Source: Panorpa germanica
Lineage: Eukaryota > Arthropoda > Insecta > Mecoptera > Panorpidae
NCBI GenBank assembly: GCA_963678705.1
Contig: OY783205.1
Coordinates: 25,101,034 to 25,165,033 of the forward strand
Direction of reading: 5' to 3'
DNA length: 64,000 nt
Shown here: positions 12,590 to 23,794 of the stretch, piece by piece
Position numbering within the stretch: the first letter of the stretch is position 1
Layout: every line of letters begins with the position of its first letter
Made by a program: the position numbers and the translations under genes
The notes under the pieces: generated by a model
Database searches by the model: none
What the model was told of the DNA's origin: nothing
What the model saw: only the letters and a program-made list of their open reading frames with translations

Positions 12590-13921
12590 ATGAGTGGAAG
12601 AAGTTCTGAGGAATATTATAGGAAAGGTAAAATTATTCTTTAATTTATATTAGAGGAATAATATAATGATGTAAAATAATTAATATATATAATTATGTGA
12701 GTTAAATAAATCGTATGTACCTTGTATAAATCCTTTGTGACACTGCTGCCAACAAATTAATGATGTTGATGTACATAACCTATTTACAAACAATGATTTC
12801 TTTTACAAATAAGAAATAATATAATTTATGTAAAAATTATTTATTTCATTTAATTTTTAGCATGTCTAATTTTGCGGTGAAGTAGTTTGCATGTAGAAAA
12901 ACCCTATGTAAAAAAATAAATACTGATCCTAATAAGTGTAAGACACTAAAGAAAAACGTCTTTGGAGTCAAAAATGGACTTTATTTTAAATTAGCTTAAC
13001 ATATCTCTCATTTTGCCAGTGTTTCACATTGTTAGGATCCAGTCGACGAGATAAGGAGTATTCCCCAACTGAGGAGAATTATAGGCAACGTGATAGAGAT
13101 AGACTTGGAGAGCATCGTCGAAGTTATGACAGAGATAAGTATCGTAATGAAGACAGACCAGATAAATCCAGATCTGCAAAATCTCGTTCACCAAAAGATG
13201 ATTCCAGATCCAGATCTCCTTGGAGCAGCGATGAGGAGAACGACAGAACTGAAGATAGATGTGGTATTTATTTATTAATTTAATTGTTAAGAAGGTATAA
13301 ATATTTTAAATTAACAGTATGTTTATTCTTAGTATTTCCAAAACCTATAACAAATCCGGTACCGGATTTATCCGGCTTTCGTGAGGATCTTATTGAAAAA
13401 CAAGAATCTAAAGAAGGTTCTGATGATCTTCCGCCACCACCTCCACCTCCAAGAATATCTAAAGTGTCCTTAACGTTAGGAAAACCTACCACAAGTAACG
13501 TGAGTACAGCTTTTCATCATCTTTATAGAATTAAGTAATCATTACTTGCTTTCATATCTTCATTTATATTTTGCGCAGCCACCGGCTATACAAATGAAAC
13601 TAGGTGGATTTAAAGTTGGGGGTGTTGTTAAACAAGGTGCAGTTAAGAAACCTATGAGTGTTGCTTCTGCATTTAATCAAGATAGCGACGACGAACAAGA
13701 AGAAATGCCTTCAGAAGCTAGAATGCGTATGCGAAATATTGGACGGTAATTTTAAGAAATTCTAAAGCTATTTAATTAAATTCTGAAATTAATGTAATAT
13801 ATGTTTTAACAGAGAGACTCCCACATCAGCTGGACCAAATTCTTACGGAAAAACTAAACATGGATTCTGTGATTCAAAGAAAATTTTTGAAAAAAATTTA
13901 CGTGAAGCTATGGACAAATAA
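12590..13921 (+). CDS. PCNP: PCNP, PEST proteolytic signal-containing nuclear protein
   Basis: Five exons: 12590-12626, 13036-13263, 13333-13499, 13579-13745 and 13813-13921, giving 235 residues. The N-terminal half is an Arg/Ser/Asp-rich charged stretch, followed by a Pro run (about residues 120-127). The C-terminal third carries the PCNP signature: SVASAFNQDSDDEQEEMPSE, then MRMRNIGRETPTSAGPNSYG and a KHGF segment. PCNP is a small nuclear protein reported as a ubiquitination target; its biochemical role is poorly known. The insect copy is longer than the ~178-residue human protein because of the charged N-terminus. Exon 2 could end at 13260 instead of 13263, both in phase, but 13263 has the better GT donor. 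The poly(A) signal AATAAA is at 14037. Confidence 0.88.
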
Positions 13922-14259
13922 CTTCTAAACAAGAGATAACAAATTAATTTCTAAGTTTGAATTACAGTTAATTTATTTTATTTCATTATGAAAGTTTAAT
14001 TTTATAAATGAAATGTTATAGTTGAAGTTACTCTTTAATAAACTGACTTATTAAAAAAAAACATTTATGCGTATTATTGTGAAGAGTATCAAATTAGTAG
14101 AAACATCCTCGTGGCTAAAACACAATGTAGCCTTTGTTTACAGAAGGAAGACAAAACGATATTAACTTAGTTTTAGACAATGAAGATTTCAGTTATTAAT
14201 ATAAATAAAAAGAATTCATTTATTTTTTAAATATTTTATTTATATTTAAGTTACACATT
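13922..14259. other. convergent 3' gap between PCNP and RpS26
   Basis: Holds AATAAA at 14037-14042 for PCNP (+) and TTTATT at 14235-14240, read as AATAAA on the minus strand, for RpS26. The two transcription units converge here. Nothing else is recognised. Confidence 0.6.
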
Positions 14260-14976
14260 TTACTTTCTTTGCGCATTTGGTTGACGATTGTTGTCTCTTG
14301 GGAATGCACGAACTGGTGGAGTCCTAATGCGACGAGCCTCCTTGGAACGATTACGTACTACCTTTGAGTGAATTGCACAGGACACGCAATAATGAAGCTT
14401 TGCATAAAGTTTTGGGAGAACGTATGCTGAAAAATAAAGAAATCAATCAGAAACAAGTTAAGAAACTCCAGGTTTGAGTATACAAAACACTTACATGAAT
14501 AAACTGAAGCTTCTGTGATATCACGGACAGCAGCAGCTTCTACGATATTTCTAATTACAAATTTCTTGATAGCTTTATCTTTAGGTACACAACGAGCACA
14601 ATTGGTGCAACGTACTGGGTTTACATGACCACGACCGTGCTTAGCACGTCCTCCATTACGGCGTTTGCAAGTCTGAAAACAAATACATTGAGGTTAGACT
14701 ATATAGTTTTTGACTTAACTTATGTTTAGGTAAACGTTACTTTATGTTAGAACTCAGATAATATTTTTCATCACATCGATTCAGTCGAAAGATGGTATAT
14801 TTAATAACATCATGGTGTTTATAACAAAAATTAATGCTAGTGCGGATTTTTCAACCACATGGCAAAATATATTTGAAGTACATATTTACAATTAATATAA
14901 ATGTATTAAAAGTATGTTTTCTACAAATATTATAAACTTAATACAGTGAATTTTATATTTTAAAGACACTTACCAT
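14260..14976 (-). CDS. RpS26: 40S ribosomal protein S26
   Basis: Minus-strand exons 14974-14976, 14495-14672 and 14260-14426 give 115 residues, the usual eS26 length. The first coding exon is just the ATG codon followed by GTAAGT, so the second residue comes from the next exon. eS26 sits at the mRNA exit site of the small subunit. The sequence keeps the zinc-binding cysteines ([20 protein letters not shown] and [13 protein letters not shown]) and the [12 protein letters not shown] core, with a basic tail ending in AQRK. A pyrimidine-rich 5' TOP-like stretch lies upstream. It is convergent with PCNP and the next gene on the other side is HADH. Confidence 0.97.
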
Positions 14977-15030
14977 TTTATTTTATAATAAAACCCAAGA
15001 AACACATTCGTTGACAACTAAAACAATTAA

Positions 15031-15043
15031 TAAAAAGGAAGAT
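15031..15043 (-). promoter_or_regulatory. 5' TOP-like oligopyrimidine tract of RpS26
   Basis: On the minus strand this reads ATCTTCCTTTTTA, about 60 bp upstream of the ATG. Ribosomal protein mRNAs start at such a C-plus-pyrimidine run, which places them under TOR/LARP1 control. The exact start is inferred. Confidence 0.5.
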
Positions 15044-16175
15044 GGACTCTCAACAAATTGAAGTTGTCTACTTTGGCAGAACCACGGCAGCACCAGAGTG
15101 CAGCACTAGTATATAATAAGCGGTAAAATTAAATATACTTTAATTTTTTATAATTATGCATTTATTGATATATTTATGTTTAATACATTAAGTAAAAGAT
15201 GTGTTTTATAAATAAAACAATCTAATAAACTTTAACTATCAGTAATAAACTTTTTAATAAAATTAGAAGTACTTGAAGATTAGACATGCTTTGTTTATCT
15301 TTTATTGTGTACTTAAAAGTTCAGCTAAATAGAATAAAAAATAGCAATTAGAATAATAAAATATCAATAATAACATATATAAAATATGTGAAATATTTGT
15401 GCAATACACAAGAGATCGTCTTTTTCCTTTTGGTCTTAATAAGTGCGATTGTATAGTTAAGAAACTTCTAATATAAAAATATTTATCTCCCTTTAAAATA
15501 ATAGGTTGTTGCCTCGAAATATGTTTTAATGTATTTCTATAATTAATATATTTAGTTTCTGAATTTTAATTTTTAAAATACCTGGCTCTAAAAGTTTTAA
15601 TTTGCGTTTATACGAAGGATATAGAAATGTTCTGTTTTGTATAATCGGGTAACCCGTGCATAAATAGTGTTTCATTTTTAGGTGTGTTTAATTTTGACAT
15701 GTGTTTTTATAAATATGTATATAAACTTTTAAGGTGATAGTGAATCATATCATTATTAATGAATGCAATGTAAGTTGTTTTATTTTATATATATTTTATG
15801 TAAATAGAATTTTAAAATATATAAATCTTATAATACTAAACTGATTGATAATTGTGCCGCCATAGTCCTACAGTGCGCATGTGTCAAAAGTTTAGAATGA
15901 CTCGCACATGATGTTTTACAAGTGTATAACAATTTCTCCGAGTTTCACCGATCCCCTCTCTTTTAATATAGAATGAGTTGATTAGTTTTAATCTGTATTA
16001 TTTCTTAATTACATATATTATTGTCTGCGTATTGTAATAATTTGGACTTTGTACGGTCAAAGTTTATTTAGCGATATTACTTTTACTGCTATTTGTTGCT
16101 ATATTTCATTCGCATTCCGGATTCTTCTGAGAGCAATCAGAATTAGAAATAAGGTGTTAAGTGCATTTAGTTAAC
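15044..16175. other. intergenic region between RpS26 and HADH promoters
   Basis: About 1.1 kb of AT-rich sequence between two divergent genes. No open frame, repeat family or TATA box stands out. The GC-richer stretch around 15840-15960 and the 16080-16175 segment are the best candidates for the HADH promoter and 5' UTR. Confidence 0.45.
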
Positions 16176-18410
16176 ATGGCCCAATCTTTAACAATCCTAA
16201 AAAGGGGATTAGCCACTAGCAGTGCAGTCCAGAGTGCAATTAAAAATGTAACAGTTATTGGTGGAGGTCTTATGGGATCTGGCATAGCTCAGGTAAGTTT
16301 AGTTATAAATTTATGATAACATTTAATTGCTAATTACTAAATTAAGTTCAATTATCATTCAAATGAACCTTCGAAATTTGGTAATAGTCTTGCTGACACA
16401 TCATTATTATGCATTAAAAATATTTCCGTTTAAAACAAATAACTTCTAAAATAAACTAGACTTTGTGAAAATAAGTATTATTCAAAGTAATTTTAATTTG
16501 AATTTAATTGTAGTAGATAAAACAAAGTCTACAGAGTTCATTTTTAGTTTTACCTAAAAATCTAAAAACTCTTAAAGTCGTATATGCCGGTGCCATTAGC
16601 ACGACAAATATTGTTTACGATTGAATTTGTTTTAAGTCCAGTTGGACATGACCAGAAAACGAGACTCGAAAACCCAACTATCAGACATCTAATATGTTTG
16701 GTAACTAATTATTCTTAAATTATATAATAATATTTATAATTACCTAACGTTTATCATATTAGTTTACTATGCACATATTTGTATAACACATATGTTTATT
16801 TATGATAAGCATGCTGACTTTGCATATACATCTTTGATAAGAACAATACATAAGATAATTGAAATAAATCATTCACAATCTAAAAGTCCAGAGAATGAAC
16901 TTTGAACATTCAAATATTCATAATTATATAATTATTATTGATATCGATTTTATGATTCTTGAAAATAATAAAAGAGTAATTAATTTTAGGTAGCGGCTCA
17001 AACAGGTCATAATGTAACCCTTGTGGAGGTCAATTCTGATGTATTAACAAAAGCCCAAGCATCTATCAAAACTAATCTAGGAAGAGTTGCGAAAAAGCTT
17101 TACAAAGACAAGCCTGCAGAGGGTGAAAAATTTGTTACTGATGCATTAGCTCGCCTTAAGGGCTCTACTGATGTTAAGGATGCAATTAAATCAGCAGATC
17201 TTGTTTTGGAAGCCATTGTTGAAAATATAGAAATTAAACATAAATTGTTCCGGACAATTGATGAGGTACAATTTTTCTTATAAAACAAATGTTAAATACT
17301 TCTAAAGGTATATCAATATTTTAATTTTGTTGTATTGTTTTCTTACAGTCTGCTCCAGCTCATACTATTCTCGCAAGTAATACCTCTTCACTTTCAATAA
17401 CTGAGATTGCATCAGTCACTAATAGGAAAGATCGGTATAATAAGCTTAAATGTAAATTATTTTATTCAATCATATTTTACACAACTAATAATGTAATTAT
17501 TTAGTTTCGGAGGTCTGCATTTCTTTAACCCAGTGCCATTAATGCGACTTTTGGAAGTTATTCGTACCGAAGAAACATCTGATGATACTTATCAGAAATT
17601 AATGGCTTGGGGAAAAGCTGTTGGAAAAACTTGTATTACATGCAAAGATACACCTGGATTTGTTGTTAACAGACTTCTTGTTCCATATATGGGAGAAGCT
17701 GTAAGGATGTTAGAAAGAGGTTTGTATAATTAGTATATAAAATAATTACTTTTGCTTGAAAGTAGATTATTCTTTTTAATTATGTATTATTTAAAATTAT
17801 ACAGGTAAGGTATTTGTCTTAATATCTTATTTATATATAATTTCTTAACCTTTTGCATGTATGTAACATACAAGAAAGTGAAAACTTTTTTTTAAAACAC
17901 AGTTTTTCCTTTTCTATTATAACATAATTTTATACTTCTGCATGTGTAATTTAAAACGCAAGTAGTAGTTATTTAAAAATATCCAATATGTTATGGTGTC
18001 GTTTACTAGAAGGTCAATAAAGAAATGAGACTGAATTGTGTAAGTATTATGTATTTGCACTATATTCTTCTTTCTGTATTATGTATATTTTAATTTAATA
18101 ACAAAATATTATATTATATACGCATTATTTTAACTAGAAATTCTAAATAAATATTTATTTTATTTTTATAGGTGATGCCTCTGCCAGAGATATTGATACT
18201 GCTATGAAATTAGGGGCTGGTTATCCAATGGGCCCTCTCGAATTAGCTGATTATGTAGGATTAGATACAACCTTGTTTATTTTACAAGGATGGGCTAAGA
18301 AGTATCCCGACAATCCCCTTTTTCAACCAACTGAAACTTTATCAAAATTGGTTAAAGAGGGAAAATTCGGAATTAAAAGCGGAGAAGGTTTTTACAGCTA
18401 CAAGAAGTAA
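16176..18410 (+). CDS. HADH: 3-hydroxyacyl-CoA dehydrogenase, mitochondrial (isoform with exon 5a)
   Basis: Exons 16176-16292, 16990-17265, 17349-17434, 17505-17719 and 18172-18410 encode 310 residues, close to the ~314 of mammalian HADH. The enzyme oxidises L-3-hydroxyacyl-CoA with NAD+ in mitochondrial beta-oxidation. The N-terminus [16 protein letters not shown] looks like a matrix targeting signal. The Rossmann loop is [13 protein letters not shown]. The substrate and active-site regions are [13 protein letters not shown] and [13 protein letters not shown], with the catalytic-type His. [19 protein letters not shown] leads to the C-terminal dimerisation domain ([20 protein letters not shown], then SGEGFYSYK). 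Exon 5a ends with its own stop, and AATAAA follows at 18894. A second last exon lies 692 bp beyond this stop. Confidence 0.95.
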
Positions 18411-18490
18411 ATTTCCGAATGGAGAAATAATCTTATGATAAAGTGTGCTCGAAAGCACACTACTTTTTAAACATTTAAGGGAGATCTTAC

Positions 18491-18693
18491 TTATAGTTCA
18501 AATTACGAAAGTTCGACGGCGACTCATATTTAAAACAAGTTGTGGGGTATAAACAGCCAAATAACTAAAAAGCACTGACTTCTATAATGTATATAGAAAC
18601 GAATAAGATAAAATTCATTACCGTATTATAGATTTATACCGCTTTTATAACCTCTCTTAAGTCGCCGCCGAACTATCGTGGTTTGGACTATAA
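18491..18693 (+). mobile_element. MITE-B copy 1
   Basis: About 203 bp with ~34-bp imperfect inverted ends (left TTATAGTTCAAATTACGAAA; right end reads TTATAGTCCAAACCACGATA on the other strand, then both share AGTTCG, one varied base and CGGCGACT). Copies 2 and 3 lie at 44251 and 45870. It is inserted between the two alternative last exons of HADH, in the 3' UTR of exon 5a. Confidence 0.8.
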
Positions 18694-18893
18694 CATATTT
18701 TTGATACAAATTTTTAATTAACAGATTTATTATATTATAATCATCAAACTATTAAATGAGCTAATATAATATTTTTGTAAGAATCTTATATATGAATATG
18801 TATTTTATACAGCATGGATTGATTGGTGGATTTAATATAATAGATTTGCAATTTAATTATATTTTTTTCTGGAAATTACAAACAATAAAGAAT

Positions 18894-18899
18894 TTTTGA
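18894..18899 (+). terminator. poly(A) signal for HADH exon 5a
   Basis: AATAAA about 480 bp after the exon 5a stop and about 200 bp before the acceptor of exon 5b. Use of this site would end the transcript before the second last exon. Confidence 0.6.
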
Positions 18900-19102
18900 A
18901 TAAAGGCCTTTTTTATTTTATGAGTGATAAAGTTAAACAGACTATGGATGAATATTAAAGGAATTGCGTAAATGTGCTCTTATTTAAATTTTATACTTGT
19001 TTAATTTATTGCTGTAAGAAAATTGTTTTCTAAAGAAGAATGAATTTCACAAACTCGTGTTCGTGTTTAAATTTATTAATAAAAATAAGTTTATAATTTT
19101 AG

Positions 19103-19341
19103 GTGATGCCTCATTCAAGGATATTGATATCGCTATGAAATTAGGTGCTGGATATCCAATGGGTCCATTTGAGCTTATGGATTATACAGGATTAGATACG
19201 AATGTAAATATTATGGAAGGATGGGAAAAGAAATCTCCCAATGATCCGTTATTTAAATCATCACCAACTATTAAAAAGTTGGTTTCTGAAGGAAAACTTG
19301 GTGTTAAAAGTGGAGAAGGTTTTTATAACTATAAGAAATAA
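19103..19341 (+). CDS. HADH: HADH alternative last exon 5b
   Basis: A second complete C-terminal exon, opening after a TTTTAG acceptor with the same phase and the same GGTGATGCC start as exon 5a, and ending in its own stop. Both encode 79 codons of the C-terminal domain and are about two-thirds identical by my count (25 differences in 78 residues). Conserved parts are [11 protein letters not shown], the GLDT segment and the final SGEGFY-YKK. Differences cluster in the helices: exon 5a has [13 protein letters not shown] and 5b has [13 protein letters not shown]. Joining exon 4 to 5b gives another 310-residue protein. AATAAA follows at 19460. There is no upstream dehydrogenase domain of its own, so it is an alternative exon of HADH rather than a separate gene, unless a decayed duplicate. 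Confidence 0.85.
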
Positions 19342-19459
19342 GGAATTTTTAAAATTTTCCAGAATTATTTCAGAAATATTATGATATTATTTTCAATGAT
19401 ATACATACAGGCTTCTATTGTCACGTTATATTAATGCTAAATATGTAATTATCTAAAGA

Positions 19460-19465
19460 AATAAA
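19460..19465 (+). terminator. poly(A) signal for HADH exon 5b
   Basis: AATAAA about 120 bp after the exon 5b stop, a typical distance. It supports use of 5b as a true 3'-terminal exon. Confidence 0.65.
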
Positions 19466-20777
19466 ATATATTTTTAATATACAGTTTATTTTTCAATTTT
19501 TAGTAATCCTCCAATAAATGTTATTAAATAATTATTACAGTTTGGCTCCACAGTGTAAAATTAATGCGGCTCTGATAATATATATTTGCAAAATGTTTCA
19601 TAATATGAACTAGGACGTTGTCATAAATTAGTCATTTTTTATATTCTTAAGGAAATATCGTCTTTAACGTTAAGAAGCTTGGATTACTGACGGTAAAATT
19701 AGCACTTCAGTCCTCGTGATCAGTATTAAGATAATGAGACATCACAAAAGAAATGCATGGGTAAAACACATGTTCATCCTGATAAAAGGATTAGACAATC
19801 TCAATTATGTTGTGCTAATCCCACTCGCTTTTTTATTTTGACAAGATTATTAATTTATACAAGTGACAGAGCCACTCAAAAATTTTATGGTGTTTAAAAT
19901 TCGTTTTAAATATTTGTAAAATAATTTGGTTTAAGTTCAAAAAGTTAATAACTATAGAAGTTACAGAAATATATTGTTAAAAAATAAAAATTAAATTATG
20001 TTTATTGTTGCTCCTTATTTTAGGCAACAAATTTTGCAATATATAAAAATATGTAGTTTCCTAATAAAGGATTGATTACATGTAATCCATTAAACAGAAT
20101 AAAAAACCACAACGCTATTTTGCGGTACACTTGAATTGTTTAATTCTTACAAAATTACATATATGTACCAGCTAGTTTTTGACTATAACACTGTTCCAGC
20201 ATGTAAAATATTATTTATTATTGTTACATATTGTTCAGTGAAATATGATATCAATAAATAGAAAATAATTAAAAAACAGTATTCAAAATTATTAGATGAA
20301 TTAGTATTATTTATATTTTCGTATTTGTCATTAATGTTTAACTTTTGTCAAGGTTTTGGTTACACCCAAGCATGACGATCATTTACTATTTGTTTAATGA
20401 ATATTATGAATGAAATTTAGATAAGCCATTGTTCAAATCAGTGGTTTGTAACCATTCAATATTTAATTGCGTATTTTAAATATCTTCTCTCTACATAAAT
20501 GTTCATTTCTGCATCGTTTATGCATATATAAAAATACATACAGTGCATAACTTTATTGTTAATAGCAACAGCTTGCCTCTAACATACTATTTATATTATA
20601 TTTCAAAGATTATTCAGATTTCGAAAGTTCGTATGGAGAGAATTATTAATCATCGCAAATGACAGTTGCCAGGATAATATTCCAATAAAAATGATCACGG
20701 AAATTGGCTGTTACAAAAGCATGCGCTGTAAAGCCAAGGTGAATTGTTTGCATTCCAGAAAACATTTTCTTAATTCT
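19466..20777. other. intergenic region, nothing recognised
   Basis: About 1.3 kb of AT-rich sequence downstream of HADH with short low-complexity runs. No open frame with similarity to a known protein and no repeat shared with the rest of the window was seen. Confidence 0.5.
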
Positions 20778-21275
20778 TAATAAATGTGTATTGGCGTGTC
20801 TATTTTATTAAATATCTAAATGTTGACGGAGATATAGCAATTAAAAATTTCAATTGTAGTTTTAGCGTTAGAAATGGTCTGCCATATTTGTATGACGTGA
20901 AATGCATTTTAACGTCAGTTATTTGTTGTGTAGGTCAGTGCTGTGGTAATGTTTTGTAGCTGTTGGTAGTCAAATAATCAAGTCAAATCAAAGAATAATA
21001 AGTTTTTATTTTATTTTACCCTGTTAAGGCAGACATAATATTGAAATTTTATTGTTCCTTGAAATAGCTGTAAATAATATTTGATATTTTGATATATAAA
21101 TACTTATAGCAGAAATTTATGAGCTGTAAGGTTGGTAGCGGTTGTGATGTCACATGCATTTGGAATGTGTACAACGTTGAATCCCTTTAATAATTAAAGA
21201 GAGAAAATGACTTTTTTAATTGTTAATATCTTTTAACATATAAGGAATTATTAAAAAATAATTGAACATTTGTTA
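20778..21275 (-). mobile_element. MITE-A copy 2, both ends missing
   Basis: Reverse-orientation copy recognisable by TAAATGTGTATTGGCGTGTC at one side and by the CAACGTTGAATCCCTTTAAT block at the other. Both 16-bp terminal repeats are absent and neither border is sharp. It is an old, truncated insertion in the HADH-IPMK gap. Confidence 0.8.
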
Positions 21276-23788
21276 GTTAAATTACGCTAACACACAAGAC
21301 ATTAACGTTAATCAAATACTTGTACCATTTTACTTAGGCCAACATGGCAATATTTATTCTAAAATGGTTTCATTTACAGTTTTAATAATATTTTATAATT
21401 CTTATTCTGAATCAAATACATTTAAACCTGTCTCACACTCTCGACCAACTACTTGTTATGACTTTTTCAGTAGGGTGTATTTGAGTTGTTTAGCATTGTA
21501 CACTTTATCATAAGCTGAAGCTTTTACTTTAATATGTATCTAAACACCTATATATCGTTTTTCTCTCTTACCGATTCGCTGTCCATGAAATAGTAAACTC
21601 AAAGACGACCACTCACGTTTTGTACGAAGATTCATGTATCCAAGCATGTTCTGGATATACACGACGCAAGTAGAACACGAATGAGGTTGATGAACATTTA
21701 AGTAGAAACTTCCTTTACACACTTTAATGAGTCTAGACTAAATAATGATACAACAATAAATAAACAATTGTCATTAACACAGATGTGTACGCATTCTTTT
21801 AATTCACACTAATACATAAATATTTTTATCTAATTTTATTTAATGGTGATTTGTTTTATGTAATTGACTTGTTGCGAGTTCGGCCCTTCACTCTACTAAT
21901 CGCTCTTCCATCGTGGTCTCACGCGGAGAATTTTACCGACCATTGTTATTGTATCATTAGCTTGCTAAACAGCAACTACTTTGGTTGTATCAGTTCTTAT
22001 ATTTTATGTTATTTATTAATAAGTGTGTTAATTTATACATTTTAATATTTTTTGTTAAATATTGTGGTTTTTTTTTCGTTTATTGTGTTAATATAATTGG
22101 TGAGCTAATTGTTTATATTTAAATAATAAATTTTTATAGTTAAATCTAATGCAGAAGTCAAATAATGTAAATTTATTAAATGATAATGACATAAGTATAT
22201 GTTTTTGAAAAGAAGAACAAATTTTCTCAAAATTCTAGAGCAACCGAATCAAACAAAGACTATTTTATGTTAAAATATTATATTAAATCTACTTGCTATT
22301 TTTTGTCTATTTATATACAGTTAGGTATGCAATTTTCATGTCCAAGTTTTTTATTTTTAAAATGCAGACGTAAAAATTTTAGAACACATTTAAAATGACA
22401 GCTTTAACATATATACCATTATAAATTGATCCATACATTTTTCCATTATGTAATGTAAAGTAATTATAACTGTAATAAAAATGTGAATCTTTCAGCTGTC
22501 ATCTTGAAAATAAGTTCAAACATCCAACTATTTTTAAATCAAATAAAATAAACTGCATGACAACTACAGTTTAAGACAAATAGAGTAGAATATCATAGAT
22601 TCGACTCTGTAACATCTAACCAGATGTCCATCTGATACATCATGAGATAATCGTGTTATAGAGTCACGTTTATCTTCCAGCTATTTATAAAAATAAATAA
22701 GGAAGCTATAGTAAAAAATTGTTTATTATGAATATAAAAATTTATTAGAAAGTTTAATGACGTATCAACTGTATTTTATAGAAAAATACTTCCTCAGACC
22801 TTATTTATGTTGTTGAAACAAATATATAAATAAAGTAGTGTAAGAATGAGAAAGATATTCATAGACATTTTTGTGCTAACACGAATATTTAGTTCTATAC
22901 TTATAAAAGTAAATAAAGAAATTGTTTACTATATCAAAATATAAATAATATAATTTCTGAACAGGTATTTAATAGTTATTATGCAATTAACACTATGTTC
23001 ATGCATGTACTGAATAAATAAATAGATTAAACACTACAAAATAATTAATTTAATAAAATGATTCATCAATATGAAATCGGTAGTTCAACCTTCAAGTACA
23101 CCTTTCTATTATTGAAAATGCAATAATGTATTTATAAATGTTTAACAATCGATTATAATAATATATATTAAAAAAATATGAGATAGTGATAAATAGATTC
23201 CAAGCAAAATCGCACTAATTTTAGATTCTTTAGAATGTAAATTATGAAATAGTACGCCATAGTGAATATCCATACAAGGGCATAAAATATTTTATAAAAA
23301 GGTATTAAAACCACAGACTATTAAAATAATATAATGTAATTAATATTTGCAAAGGATTAGTTTACACTAAGGTTCAGAACCAATCATATGAAGATATCTA
23401 TTTTACGACAGCATTGGAATATAATTATATTACTGACCAAAAAGTCAAAAATAAGTTGCTTTTCTTATAAATAGTAAAAGAAATATATTTATTTTGTTTC
23501 CAGTAAAACTAGTTTATTGTGTAAATGGGACTTGTTTGGCTAAAGTACAATAAATATTAATGTTTTTATTATAGAGGAAGGACATATGAGATTATTTAAA
23601 TATAAATACACCGGTAATAAGGAAAAGAACACATTGGTAACTTAATATTTACTTAATGACGCAGAAATGTCATATCTTCGCTTTTGTTATCAATTATTGA
23701 TACGTACAACAAAATAAATAATATCTATAGTGTCATAATTTTTCAGAAATCATAATAGATAATAATACAAGATGTTTTTGTATTTCAG
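21276..23788. other. upstream region of IPMK, probable 5' UTR exon and first intron
   Basis: The IPMK coding exon begins with a splice acceptor, so a non-coding first exon must lie here. The stretch around 21870-21950 is richer in GC than its surroundings and is the best candidate for the promoter or first exon, but no convincing donor was fixed. The rest is AT-rich without recognisable genes. Confidence 0.4.
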
Positions 23789-23794
23789 TATGTA

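Noticed and set aside
19103-19341. Separate second HADH gene
   Set aside because: Only the last exon is duplicated; no NAD-binding domain lies between 18411 and 19102.
21540-21722. Minus-strand exon candidate with ATG GAC AGC GAA TCG before GTAAGA
   Set aside because: The donor looks good, but no downstream exon on the minus strand could be found and the residues match nothing I recognise.
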